The notes beneath the pieces were generated by a model, which did no database searches, had not been told where the DNA came from, and was given only the letters and a program-made list of their open reading frames with translations. 64,000 nucleotides of DNA from NCBI RefSeq assembly GCF_900091445.1, contig NZ_LT607733.1, positions 1,939,501 to 2,003,500 of the forward strand, written 5' to 3'. The DNA comes from Micromonospora echinofusca. Its GTDB lineage: Bacteria > Actinomycetota > Actinomycetes > Mycobacteriales > Micromonosporaceae. This document shows positions 1 through 9,600 of the stretch, in pieces (the first letter of the stretch is position 1; every line of letters starts with the position of its first letter). Position numbers and translations under genes: made by a program.

Positions 1-799
1 CGTCGGTGAGGATGTAGCCCGTCGCATACACGGTCATGGCGACGGGCTTGAACGCGATCAGCGCGATTCCCCAGCCGGTGACCTTCGACAGCCACTGGCT
101 GGTGCCCCGCATGATCGAGCCGGTGGCCGCCAGCTGCAGAGCGCCGGCGAGGATCACCACCGAGCCCTCGCGGAAGATCATCAGTACGGCCTGGACAGCG
201 GAGAGGAAGAAGACCAGGCCGCCGATGAAGATCGTCACCAGGGGTGTCACGCCGGCAGTTGGTAGGAGCATGGAACCCAGTGCCGCGCTGAGCGCGTCGA
301 GGGGTGGCCTGTTGGAGCCGTTGATGATCGCTTTGTTCAGGATCCACAGGGAGTACGAGTCCGAGGCCTTGAGTGCCAGGTGGGTTCCACCGATGCCGAT
401 GGCGCCCCACAGCGCGCTGGTCCACACCCCGCGAACGGCTTGCAGCATCGGCTCGCCCTTGCGGGTGATGACCATGGTGATGCCCTGCCAGATCAGGCCA
501 CCGACCATGACCAGGACCGTGATCGGCAGGAGGAAGCCCCGTAACTGCTGAGCGGGCCCACCAGCGGCGTTGCAGTCAGCTAGCCAGCCCGCCGCGTTCG
601 GGTCGCCGGCGCACAGATCCGTGGAGGGCACCAAGATCCAGGACGCCATGACGGTGATGACCCATTTGATGGCGTCGTTCATCGAGCCCGCGAGCCCGCC
701 GAGGAACATGTCGGTGACCGAGCCGCCGATCTTCTCGCTGACGCTGCTCTCTGCACCGAAGACGCCCGTGCAGCTCACAGGCATGAACGGATTGCACAT
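1..799 (-). CDS. T4SS/conjugation polytopic membrane protein (TrbL/VirB6-like), C-terminus outside window
   Basis: The minus-strand reading frame is open from an ATG at 799 (a GTG at 805 is an alternative) to the window edge, giving about 266 residues. It shows several hydrophobic segments, including LLPITVLVMVGGLIW, TIFIGGLVFFLSAVQ and GSVVILAGALQLAA, separated by short loops. This resembles the inner-membrane channel component of type IV secretion (TrbL/VirB6 class). It starts immediately after the upstream gene's stop, so it is the third visible gene of a tight operon. The family assignment rests on topology and context, not on a diagnostic motif. Confidence 0.6.
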   Translation of the reverse strand, partial: MCNPFMPVSCTGVFGAESSVSEKIGGSVTDMFLGGLAGSMNDAIKWVITVMASWILVPSTDLCAGDPNAAGWLADCNAAGGPAQQLRGFLLPITVLVMVGGLIWQGITMVITRKGEPMLQAVRGVWTSALWGAIGIGGTHLALKASDSYSLWILNKAIINGSNRPPLDALSAALGSMLLPTAGVTPLVTIFIGGLVFFLSAVQAVLMIFREGSVVILAGALQLAATGSIMRGTSQWLSKVTGWGIALIAFKPVAMTVYATGYILTD

Positions 800-801
800 G
801 A

Positions 802-1545
802 TCACCGTCCAGGGATGAAGGGATGGAAGCCGTCCGGGCTGCCCGCTCGCGACACCGCCGCGCTGAAGTCACCGCCGGCTGGGGCGAGCAGCGCCCAGTC
901 CGTGCCGGTCCACTGCAGGTACACGGTCGTGGCGGCCAGCAGGGGGTTGCCCTGCGCGTCACGGGCCTCGGTGAGAAGCAGCACGGACGCCGCCTGTTGG
1001 CTGTAGTTGGTCAGCTGGTATCCGCGCAGTACCGCCTCCAGGCGCCCGACCGGCTGCCCGTACGGGACGTTGGCGTTGGCGCGTAGGTGGTCGTAGCCCT
1101 GCCCGACCTTCGACCGCATCGCCGGGGCGTCCGCGCCGACGACCTGCTTCTGCAGGGTCTGGTCGAACACGCCCGGTCCGAGCTGCGGGGCGCAGCGCAC
1201 CGTGATGTGCACCGCGGCGAGAAGCGCACCAGCCTCGTCGTGGCTGAAGCGGCGTGCTGCACCGCCGCCGGTGTCGAGCGGACCGGCCTGACCGGACACG
1301 GGCAGGGAGATTCCGGCAACCGGCGTCCATCTGAGGTCGGCTGGCAATGCCACGGCGCGGGCAGTGGGGTCGGGGACAGGCGCGGCGGTGGTGACGCTCG
1401 CCTGCTGCGCAGCCGCGTTGGGTTCGTCGCGCAGGGCGGCGACGGCCGCGACGCCGAGCGCAGCCGCCGCCGCGGGCGCGAGGGTGACGGCGGCGATCCA
1501 GCGACGGGTGCGGTGCCGGGCCCGATCGATGACGTCGTAGGTCAT
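802..1545 (-). CDS. Membrane-anchored conjugation-associated protein, hypothetical
   Basis: A 247-residue protein whose ATG at 1545 overlaps the upstream stop in a TAATG arrangement, which indicates translational coupling. A basic N-terminus (RARHRTRRW) precedes one hydrophobic segment at about residues 15-38, followed by an Ala/Pro-rich linker and a mixed soluble domain. Single-pass proteins with an outside NTF2-like domain (TcpC/VirB8 role) are common at this place in Gram-positive conjugation operons. That role is inferred from position and topology; I see no decisive motif. The long open frame that continues upstream of 1545 is spurious. Confidence 0.6.
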   Translation of the reverse strand: MTYDVIDRARHRTRRWIAAVTLAPAAAAALGVAAVAALRDEPNAAAQQASVTTAAPVPDPTARAVALPADLRWTPVAGISLPVSGQAGPLDTGGGAARRFSHDEAGALLAAVHITVRCAPQLGPGVFDQTLQKQVVGADAPAMRSKVGQGYDHLRANANVPYGQPVGRLEAVLRGYQLTNYSQQAASVLLLTEARDAQGNPLLAATTVYLQWTGTDWALLAPAGGDFSAAVSRAGSPDGFHPFIPGR

Positions 1546-1913
1546 TACTGCAGGACCGCGCCGACAACCAGGGCGCCCATCGCGCCGAGGGTGAGCCCGC
1601 CGAGGACCCACGGGATGCCGGCCGCGCCGTCGGCGGCCAGCGAGGACCGGTTGCGCCGACCGACGGTCATCATGATCCCGGAAGCGAACAGGCCAGCGAC
1701 CCCGCCGATCATGAGGACCCACTTCATCCAGCCCAAGAACATGTCGCCGAAGGCCTGCAGGCCCTCGGGTGCGACCGGGGCCGGATTGGGCACGTCGACC
1801 GGCTTAGGCGCGCCACTCGGAGAGGGCGCCGCGCCCAGGACGTCGACCGCCCCCTGGGTGTTGTCGGCCGCGAACGCGAGCAAGGTAGCGAGCACGGGTG
1901 TCTCCTTGGCCAT
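1545..1913 (-). CDS. Small two-TM membrane protein, pilin/VirB2-like by topology
   Basis: A 122-residue protein. A hydrophobic N-terminus (residues 5-16) and a Pro-rich linker (about 30-50) precede two transmembrane stretches, roughly 62-80 (WVLMIGGVAGLFASGIMM) and 100-120. The short length with two C-terminal helices matches VirB2/TrbC-like subunits, but no residue proves it. It is the first visible gene of the minus operon and shares one base with the next start. The ATG at 1913 is the first in frame. Confidence 0.55.
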   Translation of the reverse strand: MAKETPVLATLLAFAADNTQGAVDVLGAAPSPSGAPKPVDVPNPAPVAPEGLQAFGDMFLGWMKWVLMIGGVAGLFASGIMMTVGRRNRSSLAADGAAGIPWVLGGLTLGAMGALVVGAVLQ

Positions 1914-2067
1914 CGTCGGGGTGTCGCACCGGGTGGTGCGTCTGCCGATGACCTTCGCCGTGTAGCGCTGACGGGACCGTTGCCGCTGGTGTAGCCGGCA
2001 GCGTTACCACCCCTCGTGACCTGCGATGGCAGCGGTAACGGCGCTACCCGGGCGGCATCGTCACGCC
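1914..2067 (+). promoter_or_regulatory. Divergent promoter region with inverted repeat
   Basis: This 154-bp gap separates the minus T4SS-like operon from the plus lipoprotein operon, so both promoters must lie here. It contains an inverted repeat: CGTTACC at 2002-2008 and GGTAACG at 2034-2040. The outer GTAGC at 1991-1995 and GCTAC at 2043-2047 extend the symmetry. Such an element is a candidate operator for joint control of both operons. No convincing -10 or -35 pair is assigned. Confidence 0.4.
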
Positions 2068-2661
2068 ATGTTCTCCATGAAGATCACGCCGCCGAACGCT
2101 GGCGCGCTCGGCGCCGCGATGCTGGTGGCAGTCGTGGCTGGCTGCGCGACCCGCCCCGCCGCCCCCAGCCGACAGGACACTGGCGCTCAGCCGGCCGCCG
2201 CCGCGCCCTCGGTCGCGCCTCCTGTGGTGCCGCCACGTGACTCGAAGGCTGACTACACCGATCCGGCGCACGTATGCCAGGCCTTCGTCACCGCCCTGTA
2301 CCGGGTCGACACCACGCGCGACGCCGGGCCTGGCGACGCCTTCGCCCGCGCGTCGGCCTACGCCACCGGGGCACTGGCGGGTCAGAGCGCTGCCGCTGAC
2401 CGCGACGGCCGATGGGAGACGTGGGCTGCGCACCGCGTACGAGTCGACGTCCAGGTACGTCCACAGCCGGATATGCACCCGCAGCACGACAGCACCATCG
2501 AGGCGCACCGGGCCGTCCGGCTCACCGCGACACCGGTCGGCGACGGCGGGTGGCGCGGCTGGACCGAGCACAGTGTCGTGTCCTGCACCCTGCGCGCCGG
2601 AGACAGCGGCCAGCCCGGATGGCGGGTGGCGCACTACGACGTCCAGCCGGTGCGGCCATGA
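2068..2661 (+). CDS. Secreted lipoprotein, conjugation-associated hypothetical
   Basis: A 197-residue protein (194 if the ATG at 2077 is used) with a lipoprotein signal: a short basic start, the hydrophobic run ALGAAMLVAVVA and a lipobox ending VVAGC, so the mature protein starts at that Cys. A low-complexity Ala/Pro linker follows, then a domain starting near YTDPAHVCQAF with a repeated Trp-rich end. The overall shape suits an extracytoplasmic lipid-anchored partner of the secretion machinery. The stop overlaps the next gene's ATG (ATGA), so the two are coupled. Confidence 0.65.
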   Translation: MFSMKITPPNAGALGAAMLVAVVAGCATRPAAPSRQDTGAQPAAAAPSVAPPVVPPRDSKADYTDPAHVCQAFVTALYRVDTTRDAGPGDAFARASAYATGALAGQSAAADRDGRWETWAAHRVRVDVQVRPQPDMHPQHDSTIEAHRAVRLTATPVGDGGWRGWTEHSVVSCTLRAGDSGQPGWRVAHYDVQPVRP

Positions 2662-3728
2662 ACGGCAGCACGGCGTGGAAGTGGGGCGCCGCCGCCCTGG
2701 CCGTCGCGTTCCTCGTGCCGCTCACGTTGGTCATGGTCGGCGGTGTGGCGGTGGTGGCGTCGCCCCCGTACCAGTGCACGGTCGTCCCGCCGTCACCCTC
2801 AGCTAACCCTCCCGGAAGCGCGGCAGACGCCTCCTGGAAACCGGCGCAGGTCGGCCACGCCGCCACCATCGTCCGGGTCGGCGCCGAGAAGGACGTGCCG
2901 TCGAAGGGGTGGACGGTTGCCGTCGCGACGGCGATGCAGGAGTCGACACTGCGGAACCTTGCCAACTCGATGGTGCCGGAATCCCTGGGCATTCCCCACG
3001 AGGGCGTGGGGCGCGACCACGACTCTGTGGGCCTGTTCCAGCAGCGGCCCGGGTGGGGCACTGTCGTGCAGCGCATGACTCCCGACTACGCCGCCGGGAA
3101 GTTCTACGACGCTCTGGTCAAGGTCAACGGTTGGGAGGCCATGTCCCTGGCTGAGGCCGCCCAGGCGGTGCAGGTCTCCAGGTACCCGGACGCGTACGCG
3201 AAGTGGCAGAGCGAGGCCCAGCGCTTGGTGCAGCTCGTCCGCGGCCAGCTGGGCATCAGCTGCAGTGGGGGCGCGACCGGCGAGTGGCGAGTGCCCCTGC
3301 CGGAGGGCAGCTACAGCGTCGGTGACGGATGGGGTGCCCCGCGGGGGAACCGCGCTCACCGCGGGATCGACCTGATCGCCCCCACCGGCACACCAGTCCT
3401 GGCGGCCGCCGCAGGCACCGTCACCTCCGCCGAATGCACCAGCGCCTACTGCGACCGCCCCGGCAACCCTGACCTGCCCGGCTGCGGGCTGACCGTCGAG
3501 ATCCAGCACGCCGGCGGGATGGGCACCACCTACTGCCACTTGGTCTCCCTGAGTGTCGCCCCTGGGCAGGCCGTCGACGTCGGCCAGGAGATCGGCCGCG
3601 TCGGTTCCACCGGCCACTCCAGTGGTCCACACCTGCACTACCAGATCCATCGAAACGCGCCGCCGATCAACAACCAGACGGCCCAGGACCCGGCAGCCGT
3701 CATGGCTGACCTAGGCATCCGCTTCTGA
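2658..3728 (+). CDS. Membrane-anchored bifunctional wall hydrolase: lysozyme-like domain plus M23 endopeptidase
   Basis: A 356-residue protein. A signal anchor (about 8-35) precedes a lysozyme-like domain (about 60-205) with the candidate catalytic Glu in AMQESTL (about residue 95) and the segment GLFQQRPGWG (about 128). It then has an M23 metallopeptidase domain with the zinc motifs HRGID (about 234) and HLHYQI (about 325). The two activities would cut glycan strands and cross-bridges, opening the wall for a conjugation channel, as VirB1-like and Tn916 Orf14-type proteins do. The start is the ATG at 2658, overlapping the lipoprotein stop. The long in-frame extension upstream is shadow. Confidence 0.85.
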   Translation: MNGSTAWKWGAAALAVAFLVPLTLVMVGGVAVVASPPYQCTVVPPSPSANPPGSAADASWKPAQVGHAATIVRVGAEKDVPSKGWTVAVATAMQESTLRNLANSMVPESLGIPHEGVGRDHDSVGLFQQRPGWGTVVQRMTPDYAAGKFYDALVKVNGWEAMSLAEAAQAVQVSRYPDAYAKWQSEAQRLVQLVRGQLGISCSGGATGEWRVPLPEGSYSVGDGWGAPRGNRAHRGIDLIAPTGTPVLAAAAGTVTSAECTSAYCDRPGNPDLPGCGLTVEIQHAGGMGTTYCHLVSLSVAPGQAVDVGQEIGRVGSTGHSSGPHLHYQIHRNAPPINNQTAQDPAAVMADLGIRF

Positions 3729-3755
3729 CCCCAACTTCCTGTGACTGGAGACCCG

Positions 3756-4505
3756 ATGGACCAGATCAGAGCATGGACGATGCTGTTCCACCTGCAGTCC
3801 CGCATGCCCGGGATGTCCGTGGATTGGCTGGCCGCACCCATCAGCCAAGCACTGACCGGACGAATGCCCACGTCACCGGCCGCCGAACGCGCCGTCGTCG
3901 ACGCCGCGTGGAAGCCCGGCTACCGGAGCGGCGCGGAAGCCGGCCACCGGCGAGCCGTGGAAGGTTTCCAGAACGCTGCCTTTGACGCCATGTCCCGACT
4001 CACCCGCACCGGAATCGACGACCCCGACGCCCGCAACCTCCTATGGGCGGTGGCAGAAGCCGCCACCGTCATCGGCCAGACCGGCCATCAGGACACCCCC
4101 GGCCGTGCCCGCGAGAGCGCCCACCTGGCCGCCCGCAACGACTACCCCGACCTGAGCCCAATCGCCGCAGGCGTCGTCGCAGGCTGGAATCACGGCCAAC
4201 GGCAGGGCCAACAGGACGCCCCCCACTCCACCAGCCGAGCGATCTACGCCGCCGTGACGAAGAAGACCGGCGAGCACCAGATCAACAAGACGCAGATCGA
4301 CGGACGACCCGCCGTGGACTGGTTCGTCGACGTCATCGGCGGAGTCCTCAAAGTCCCGCCCGAGGCACCCACACCTCGATCTTCCCCGGCTGCTTCCGAA
4401 GCGGCCGTCGCGTTCCGGCCACTGTCGGTCACCCACACCGCCGCCCCCACCGTGAGCCCGGTGGCTTCCATTCCTCAACCGGCATCGCCCCGGCGAAGCC
4501 GCTGA
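3756..4505 (+). CDS. Hypothetical protein, conjugation operon
   Basis: A 249-residue soluble protein. The ATG at 3756 has a GGAG six bases upstream and is preferred over the GTG at 3741. It has an alpha-helical N-terminal two-thirds and a disordered Pro/Ser/Ala-rich tail after about residue 205. I recognise no family motif. It lies 27 bases after the wall hydrolase in the same direction and is probably co-transcribed with it. Confidence 0.65.
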   Translation: MDQIRAWTMLFHLQSRMPGMSVDWLAAPISQALTGRMPTSPAAERAVVDAAWKPGYRSGAEAGHRRAVEGFQNAAFDAMSRLTRTGIDDPDARNLLWAVAEAATVIGQTGHQDTPGRARESAHLAARNDYPDLSPIAAGVVAGWNHGQRQGQQDAPHSTSRAIYAAVTKKTGEHQINKTQIDGRPAVDWFVDVIGGVLKVPPEAPTPRSSPAASEAAVAFRPLSVTHTAAPTVSPVASIPQPASPRRSR

Positions 4506-4562
4506 CGAACTCCCATCCCGGGCCCATCGCCCAGCCACACCACGCCACTGAAGGGACCCCCG

Positions 4563-4739
4563 ATGAGCATTCAGCCGAGACTCGACCGAGACGCCACCAT
4601 CACTGCGTTGCAGGATCAGATCGACGACCTCACCGCGACCTGCGAGGCGCAACAGCGCCAGCTCGACGCCCAGCAGAGACTCATCAACCAGCTTGCCACC
4701 CGGATGGGCCTGCCTCTGGCCGGATCGGCGGGACGGTGA
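4563..4739 (+). CDS. Small coiled-coil protein
   Basis: A 58-residue protein starting at ATG 4563 behind a strong GAAGGGA site. Nearly the whole chain is a predicted coiled coil, rich in Gln/Leu/Asp with heptad spacing (ITALQDQIDDL ... RQLDAQQRLINQL). It ends one base before the ardC start, so it belongs to the same operon. Function unknown; such short helical proteins often act as oligomerisation partners. Confidence 0.65.
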   Translation: MSIQPRLDRDATITALQDQIDDLTATCEAQQRQLDAQQRLINQLATRMGLPLAGSAGR

Positions 4740-4740
4740 C

Positions 4741-5973
4741 ATGGCTACCCGACGAGGGACGTCGCCAAGCGACAAGCAGCGGGAAGAGTGGGCTGCCGAA
4801 CGACGGGCCAAGCTCGCCGACCTCCACGAGCGCGTCGTCGCGGAGGTCGGCAAGATCACGGACAGCGATCAGTGGCGCCGATGGCTTCAGTTCGCCGCCA
4901 AATTCCACGGCTACTCCTTCAACAACGTCTTGCTGATCATGGCGCAGCGCCCAGATGCAACGTGGGTGGCCGGCTACAAGCGGTGGAAGACCGAATTCGG
5001 TCGGCACGTGCGCAAGGGCGAGAAGGGCATCGCCATCCTGGCCCCGGTCACGAAGCGCGTGACGGACGATCCACAGGAAAGCTCCGAGGACCGCAGCGAG
5101 CCCACGAAGCAGGGCCCTCAGCTGTCGGCAGGGGAGCAGGCCGCCCAGCCGGCGCGAGTCCTGTACGCGTTCAAGCCCGTGGCCGTCTTCGACATCAGCC
5201 AGACCGAAGGTCCGGACATCGATGTGCCCGGCGGACCTGCATTCGCTGACGTTATGCCCCAACTCCTCGAGGGCCAGGCGCCCGCAGGGTTGTACGACCA
5301 GTTGGTCATGCTCGCAGAGGAGCGGGGATACACCGTTGAGCGTGGTGACTGCCGAGGCGCGAACGGGTTCACCGACTACACCAACCGGTTGATCAAAGTC
5401 CGCGACGACGTGGACGACGCCCAGGCAGTCAAGACGATGATCCACGAGCTCGGACACGTGGACCTGCACACGCCGAGCGACTTCGGTTGGGACACCACTC
5501 GCGGCTGCCGAGGCGAGCGGGAGGTCGAGGCCGAGAGCGTCGCGTTCCTGGTCGCCGAACGCTACGGGCTGGACACATCGACGTACACCTTCGCCTACGT
5601 CGCGCTGTGGGCACAGCGCGCCGCCGAGCAGACCGGCCAGAGCCCAGAAAGCATCGTGCAGGCCGCCGGCCAGCGGATCGTCTCCGCCGCGTTTCGCATC
5701 ACCGAAGCCGTCGACACCAACCGCACCCCCGACGGCGCCACCGTCGCACCGGCGCTGGCCGCCCAAGTTTCCAACGGTGTACGCCGCGCCTCGGCGGCGC
5801 GTGCCACCGCCGAAGCCTCCGCCAGCCGTGCGACCGCCAGTATCGAGCAGCCGCTCGTCGCAGCCGCGCGCGCGTTTCCGCCGCTTCCCCGAACGGTGCA
5901 CGCCGGCGACCTAGCTCCAGCCCCGGCTGCTGCCAACGCCGTCACCGCCCGGAGAGGAGCGCGCCTACTATGA
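4741..5973 (+). CDS. ardC: ArdC-like antirestriction protein
   Basis: A 410-residue protein. The N-terminal ArdC domain (about 15-135) has the family signatures FNNVLLIMAQRP, TWVAGYKRW and VRKGEKGIAI. The C-terminal zinc-metallopeptidase-like domain carries MIHELGHVDLH (HExxH at about 235-239) with a downstream EVEAESVAFLVA Glu segment. ArdC proteins bind single-stranded DNA and protect entering DNA from restriction, which suits a conjugation operon. An Ala-rich tail follows residue 330. The ATG at 4741 is adjacent to the upstream stop; the in-frame ORF extending to 4693 is not credible. Confidence 0.88.
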   Translation: MATRRGTSPSDKQREEWAAERRAKLADLHERVVAEVGKITDSDQWRRWLQFAAKFHGYSFNNVLLIMAQRPDATWVAGYKRWKTEFGRHVRKGEKGIAILAPVTKRVTDDPQESSEDRSEPTKQGPQLSAGEQAAQPARVLYAFKPVAVFDISQTEGPDIDVPGGPAFADVMPQLLEGQAPAGLYDQLVMLAEERGYTVERGDCRGANGFTDYTNRLIKVRDDVDDAQAVKTMIHELGHVDLHTPSDFGWDTTRGCRGEREVEAESVAFLVAERYGLDTSTYTFAYVALWAQRAAEQTGQSPESIVQAAGQRIVSAAFRITEAVDTNRTPDGATVAPALAAQVSNGVRRASAARATAEASASRATASIEQPLVAAARAFPPLPRTVHAGDLAPAPAAANAVTARRGARLL

Positions 5974-6643
5974 GCCCACCCCGCTACGGTGGACTTCTCT
6001 GTGCGCGTCGTGCTCAGGACCCACAACCCGATCCTTCGTCATGATGGCTACGTATGACGGCCGAGAGGGCTCCGCCGAGGCGGCCATAACTGGACCCACC
6101 ACGGGCGGTCTCGCCGAGAGCCAAGTAACGGTGCGTAAGGGCCAAGACTGCGGTGTGCCGCACGACAGTGCGCGGATCTGCCAATGAGAGGGCGTCGCGT
6201 CGCTGTTGTACCGATGTGAGTTCGCCGAGAAGTGGCCGTTGGGCGCCGGCCTGGCCGCATAGGTCTTGCATGGCGACCGTACTTCTCGGCGATGTGCGGG
6301 CCTGCTGGCAGACGCTGATTGTCGGCGGGCTACAGGTTGTTGATTCGGGCCAGTAGGTCTTCCTCGGTCAGGTTTTCCAGGACCGCGTCCTGCTTGCGGG
6401 CCAGGACCGCCAGCAGCTTCTCCTTCTCCAGCGTCCTTGATCACGGCCTGCGTAGGACCCAGCCCGAGCGGGGGCTGCTGTCGCCCAGTCATCGGGAATG
6501 TCAGGCGACGTTCAGTCAATCGGCTGCCCCCTGTAGGGGGCGTTGTCCGTCTTGTGATCACCAGTTGTAGTTGCCTCTTTACATCTATGCATCTGCATCT
6601 CTAGTGTTCGGCGCACTGTCAGACATGATCACGGGGGTGGCTG
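5974..6643. other. Degenerate gene-poor stretch with relics and a hairpin
   Basis: No intact gene is supported here. A 24-codon frame beginning at the ATGA overlap at 5970 (MSPPRYGGLLC...) stops at 6044 and looks like the 5' end of a truncated operon gene. On the minus strand, about 6355-6440 encodes LEKEKLLAVLARKQDAVLEN and continues to a stop near 6342, with a frame break just upstream, so it is probably the C-terminus of a lost protein. A perfect 6-bp stem (GCCCCC-TGTA-GGGGGC) lies at 6526-6541 without a T-run. Confidence 0.45.
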
Positions 6644-6658
6644 GTGGCTGGTTGGCCC

Positions 6659-9600
6659 ATGCCTGCGGACGTCTCGCGCGTTACATCGGGTTTTCGCCAA
6701 CGGTGGACGGCGGTGGTGGTCGTCGCGGCTATCGCTGCCTCGGTGCTCGGGGTGCCCGCTACCTCCGCTGCCGGTGCCGAACCCGCGAAGGCCTTGTGCG
6801 TCGACGAGCAGCCTGACGCCGGTGCGGCCCGTCGGATGTTGGCGATCTGCGGCCGTCGAGTGGAGGATCTTTCGGCGCGTACGGAGTGGTCCCAAACGTT
6901 CCTGAACGTCGACGGATCGCGGACGTTGGAGCAGAGCATCGAGCCGACCCGGGTGCGTAAGGGTGGTTCCTGGGCGCCGGTGGACACCACGCTCAAGGCG
7001 TCCGCCGACGGGGTGGCGCCGCGGGCCACCGTGCTGCCCATGGCCTTCTCCGCAGGCGGCGACGCCCCGATCGCCCGGCTCCTTGACGGTGACCGCGAGG
7101 TCGCCATGACCTGGCCGGGTGGGTTGCCGAAGCCGGTGCTGGAGGGGTCCACGGCGGTGTACCGGAACGTCCTTCCGGACGTCGACCTACGGGTCACCGC
7201 ACAGCCACTGGGCTTCTCCGAGGTGCTGGTCGTGCGGTCCCGCCAGGCGGCGGCGGATCCGAAGTTGGCGTCCCTGCGGTTCGGGCTGCGCACCAAGGGG
7301 GTCACCGTCGGTACGGCGGCCGGGGGAGGTCTCGCGGCTCGTGACGACAAGGGCGGCACCGTGTTCGCCGCGCCCGCGCCCCTGATGTGGGACTCGTCAG
7401 AGGCTCCGGACGTCGAGGTCGACGGGGCCAAGCCGGCGGAGAAGCGGGTGCGCGTGCTCGGCGCACCGCGTAAGCCGGACGCGGCGCAGCAGGAGCAGGA
7501 GCGGTCCGCGCCGGGTTCGCCAGGACGCAGCGCGGTGCCGGAGTCCGCTCGTCGTGCCGTGATGCCGGTGCGGGTGGATGGTGACACGGTGACGCTGGTG
7601 CCGGACAGGGCGATGCTGACCGACCCGCGTACGAAGTTGCCGATCTACATCGACCCCTCGTGGACCGGTGGCATCTCGAGCAACGCGTGGACGTCGGTGT
7701 GGAGCAAGCACAAGTCGAGTTCGTTCTGGCAGAACTCGACGGCGCTGTACAACGGCAAGACCTTCGGTTCGGCGGGTGCCGGTCGTACAGAGGACTGCAA
7801 GGGGTGTGCGGACCACATCATCCGGTCGATGTTCCGGATGAACACCTCGTCGGTACGCGGTAAGCACATCCTCGCCGCGCAGTTCCGGGTGGAGCAGCGG
7901 CACGCCTGGACGTGTAGCCCGAAGACCAACGCGAAGCTGTGGATGACGGGGGCGATCTCGTCGGGTACGACGTGGAACAACCAGCCGAGCTGGTACAGCA
8001 GCTACACGGCGCAGACCGTCGGCAACCGCAAGTACGGGGCAGCGCACGGTTGTCTCGGCACCGGCACCATCGAGTTCAACGTCAAGACCATGGTGGCGAA
8101 GGCGGCGGCGAGTAACTGGTCGACGTTGACGGTGGGTCTGCGGGCGATCGACGAGGGCACGCTGGGGCAGTGGAAGCGGTTCAACCACGCGTCGCCGAAG
8201 TTGGCGATCACCTACAACACCAACCCGAATGCCCCGTCGGACCGCAAGTCGGACGGCAAGGCCTGTGCCACCGGCACGTCGCGCCCGTACGTGCTGACCA
8301 TGACACCGATCCTGGCCGCGAGGCACTCCGACCCGGACACCTCGCAGCAGTCGCTGACCTCCTGGTTCTACTGGTGGCCGGTCGGCGGTGCGCGTAACGA
8401 GACCGACAAGGTCTCGCAGGCGGCGGGTAACCCTTCGGCGGTGTCGAAGGCGATCCCGTCGGGCAAGCTCACCGACGGCGGCAGCTACGTCTGGCAGTCC
8501 CGGACGTGGGACGGCTCCCACTACGGTGCCTGGTCCGGCACGTGCGAGTTCACCGTAGACGCGACGCCCCCGCCGGCACCGACCGGCGTCAGCTCCACGA
8601 ACTACACCAACGACGGTGTGCCGCGCGGTGGCGTCGGCCTGCCCGGCACGTTCACCGTCGCGCCGCCGTCGACCCGGCCGCACGAGGTGCGGGAGTACGC
8701 CTACAGCCTCGACTCCGGGGTGCTGACGGCGGCGAAGACCGTGCCGGCGCGTACCACCGACTACGGGGCGTCCATCAGCCTGGCGCCGCTGCACGACGGA
8801 GTCAACGTGCTCCACGTGTGGTCCAAGGACCACGCGGGTCGATTCTCCACCCCGGTGACGTACACGTTCAGCGTCAAGGCAGGATCCGGACCCGCTGCGG
8901 AGTGGACGTTCGAGGAGACCGGCACCAACGCCACCGACGTCTCCGGCCACGGCAACACCCTGGCCCTCGGCTCGGCTACCCGAGTTGCCGGCAGGTCCGG
9001 GGTGGGCTCCACGCTGTCGCTGTCGGGCACCACCGCGGCGACGAAGACCGGGACGATCAACACACCGCACCCTGACACGGGAGTCTCCACCCCGGTCCGG
9101 ACGGACTCGAGTTTCACCGTCGCCGCGTGGGTCAAAATCAACTCCACGGCGGGCACGGGCGTGCAGACCGTGGTCAGCACGAGCGGTTCTCGGATGTCGG
9201 CGTACCACCTCGGTTATGCCGGCAGCAACCAACGCTGGCGGTTCACGATGGCGGCCGCCGACACCGATAACGCCGCAGGGTACAGCGTCCTGTCCGACTC
9301 CATGCCCACCGCCGGCAAGTGGACCCACCTGGCGGGCGTCTACGACGCGTCGACCAAGAAGATGACGCTCTACGTCAACGGGGTCGCACAGACCGCCACC
9401 GCCACCCTCGTGGGCGGCTTCAACGCCACCACCGAGGTGGCGATCGGCAAGCGCAAGTTCAACGGCAACTCCGACAGCTTCTTCACCGGCACGGTGGACG
9501 ATGTGCGGTTCTACAACTTCATCGAGACGCCGGCCAACCTCGCGAAGCTGGCCGTGCCGCTACAGCCGAAGATCACCTTCCCCAACGGCACCGCCATCAC

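Noticed and set aside
7397..9328. Long minus-strand ORF (643 codons) opposite the LamG-type gene
   Set aside because: Arg/Gly/Val-rich composition and no start signals; it mirrors the codon bias of the plus-strand gene.
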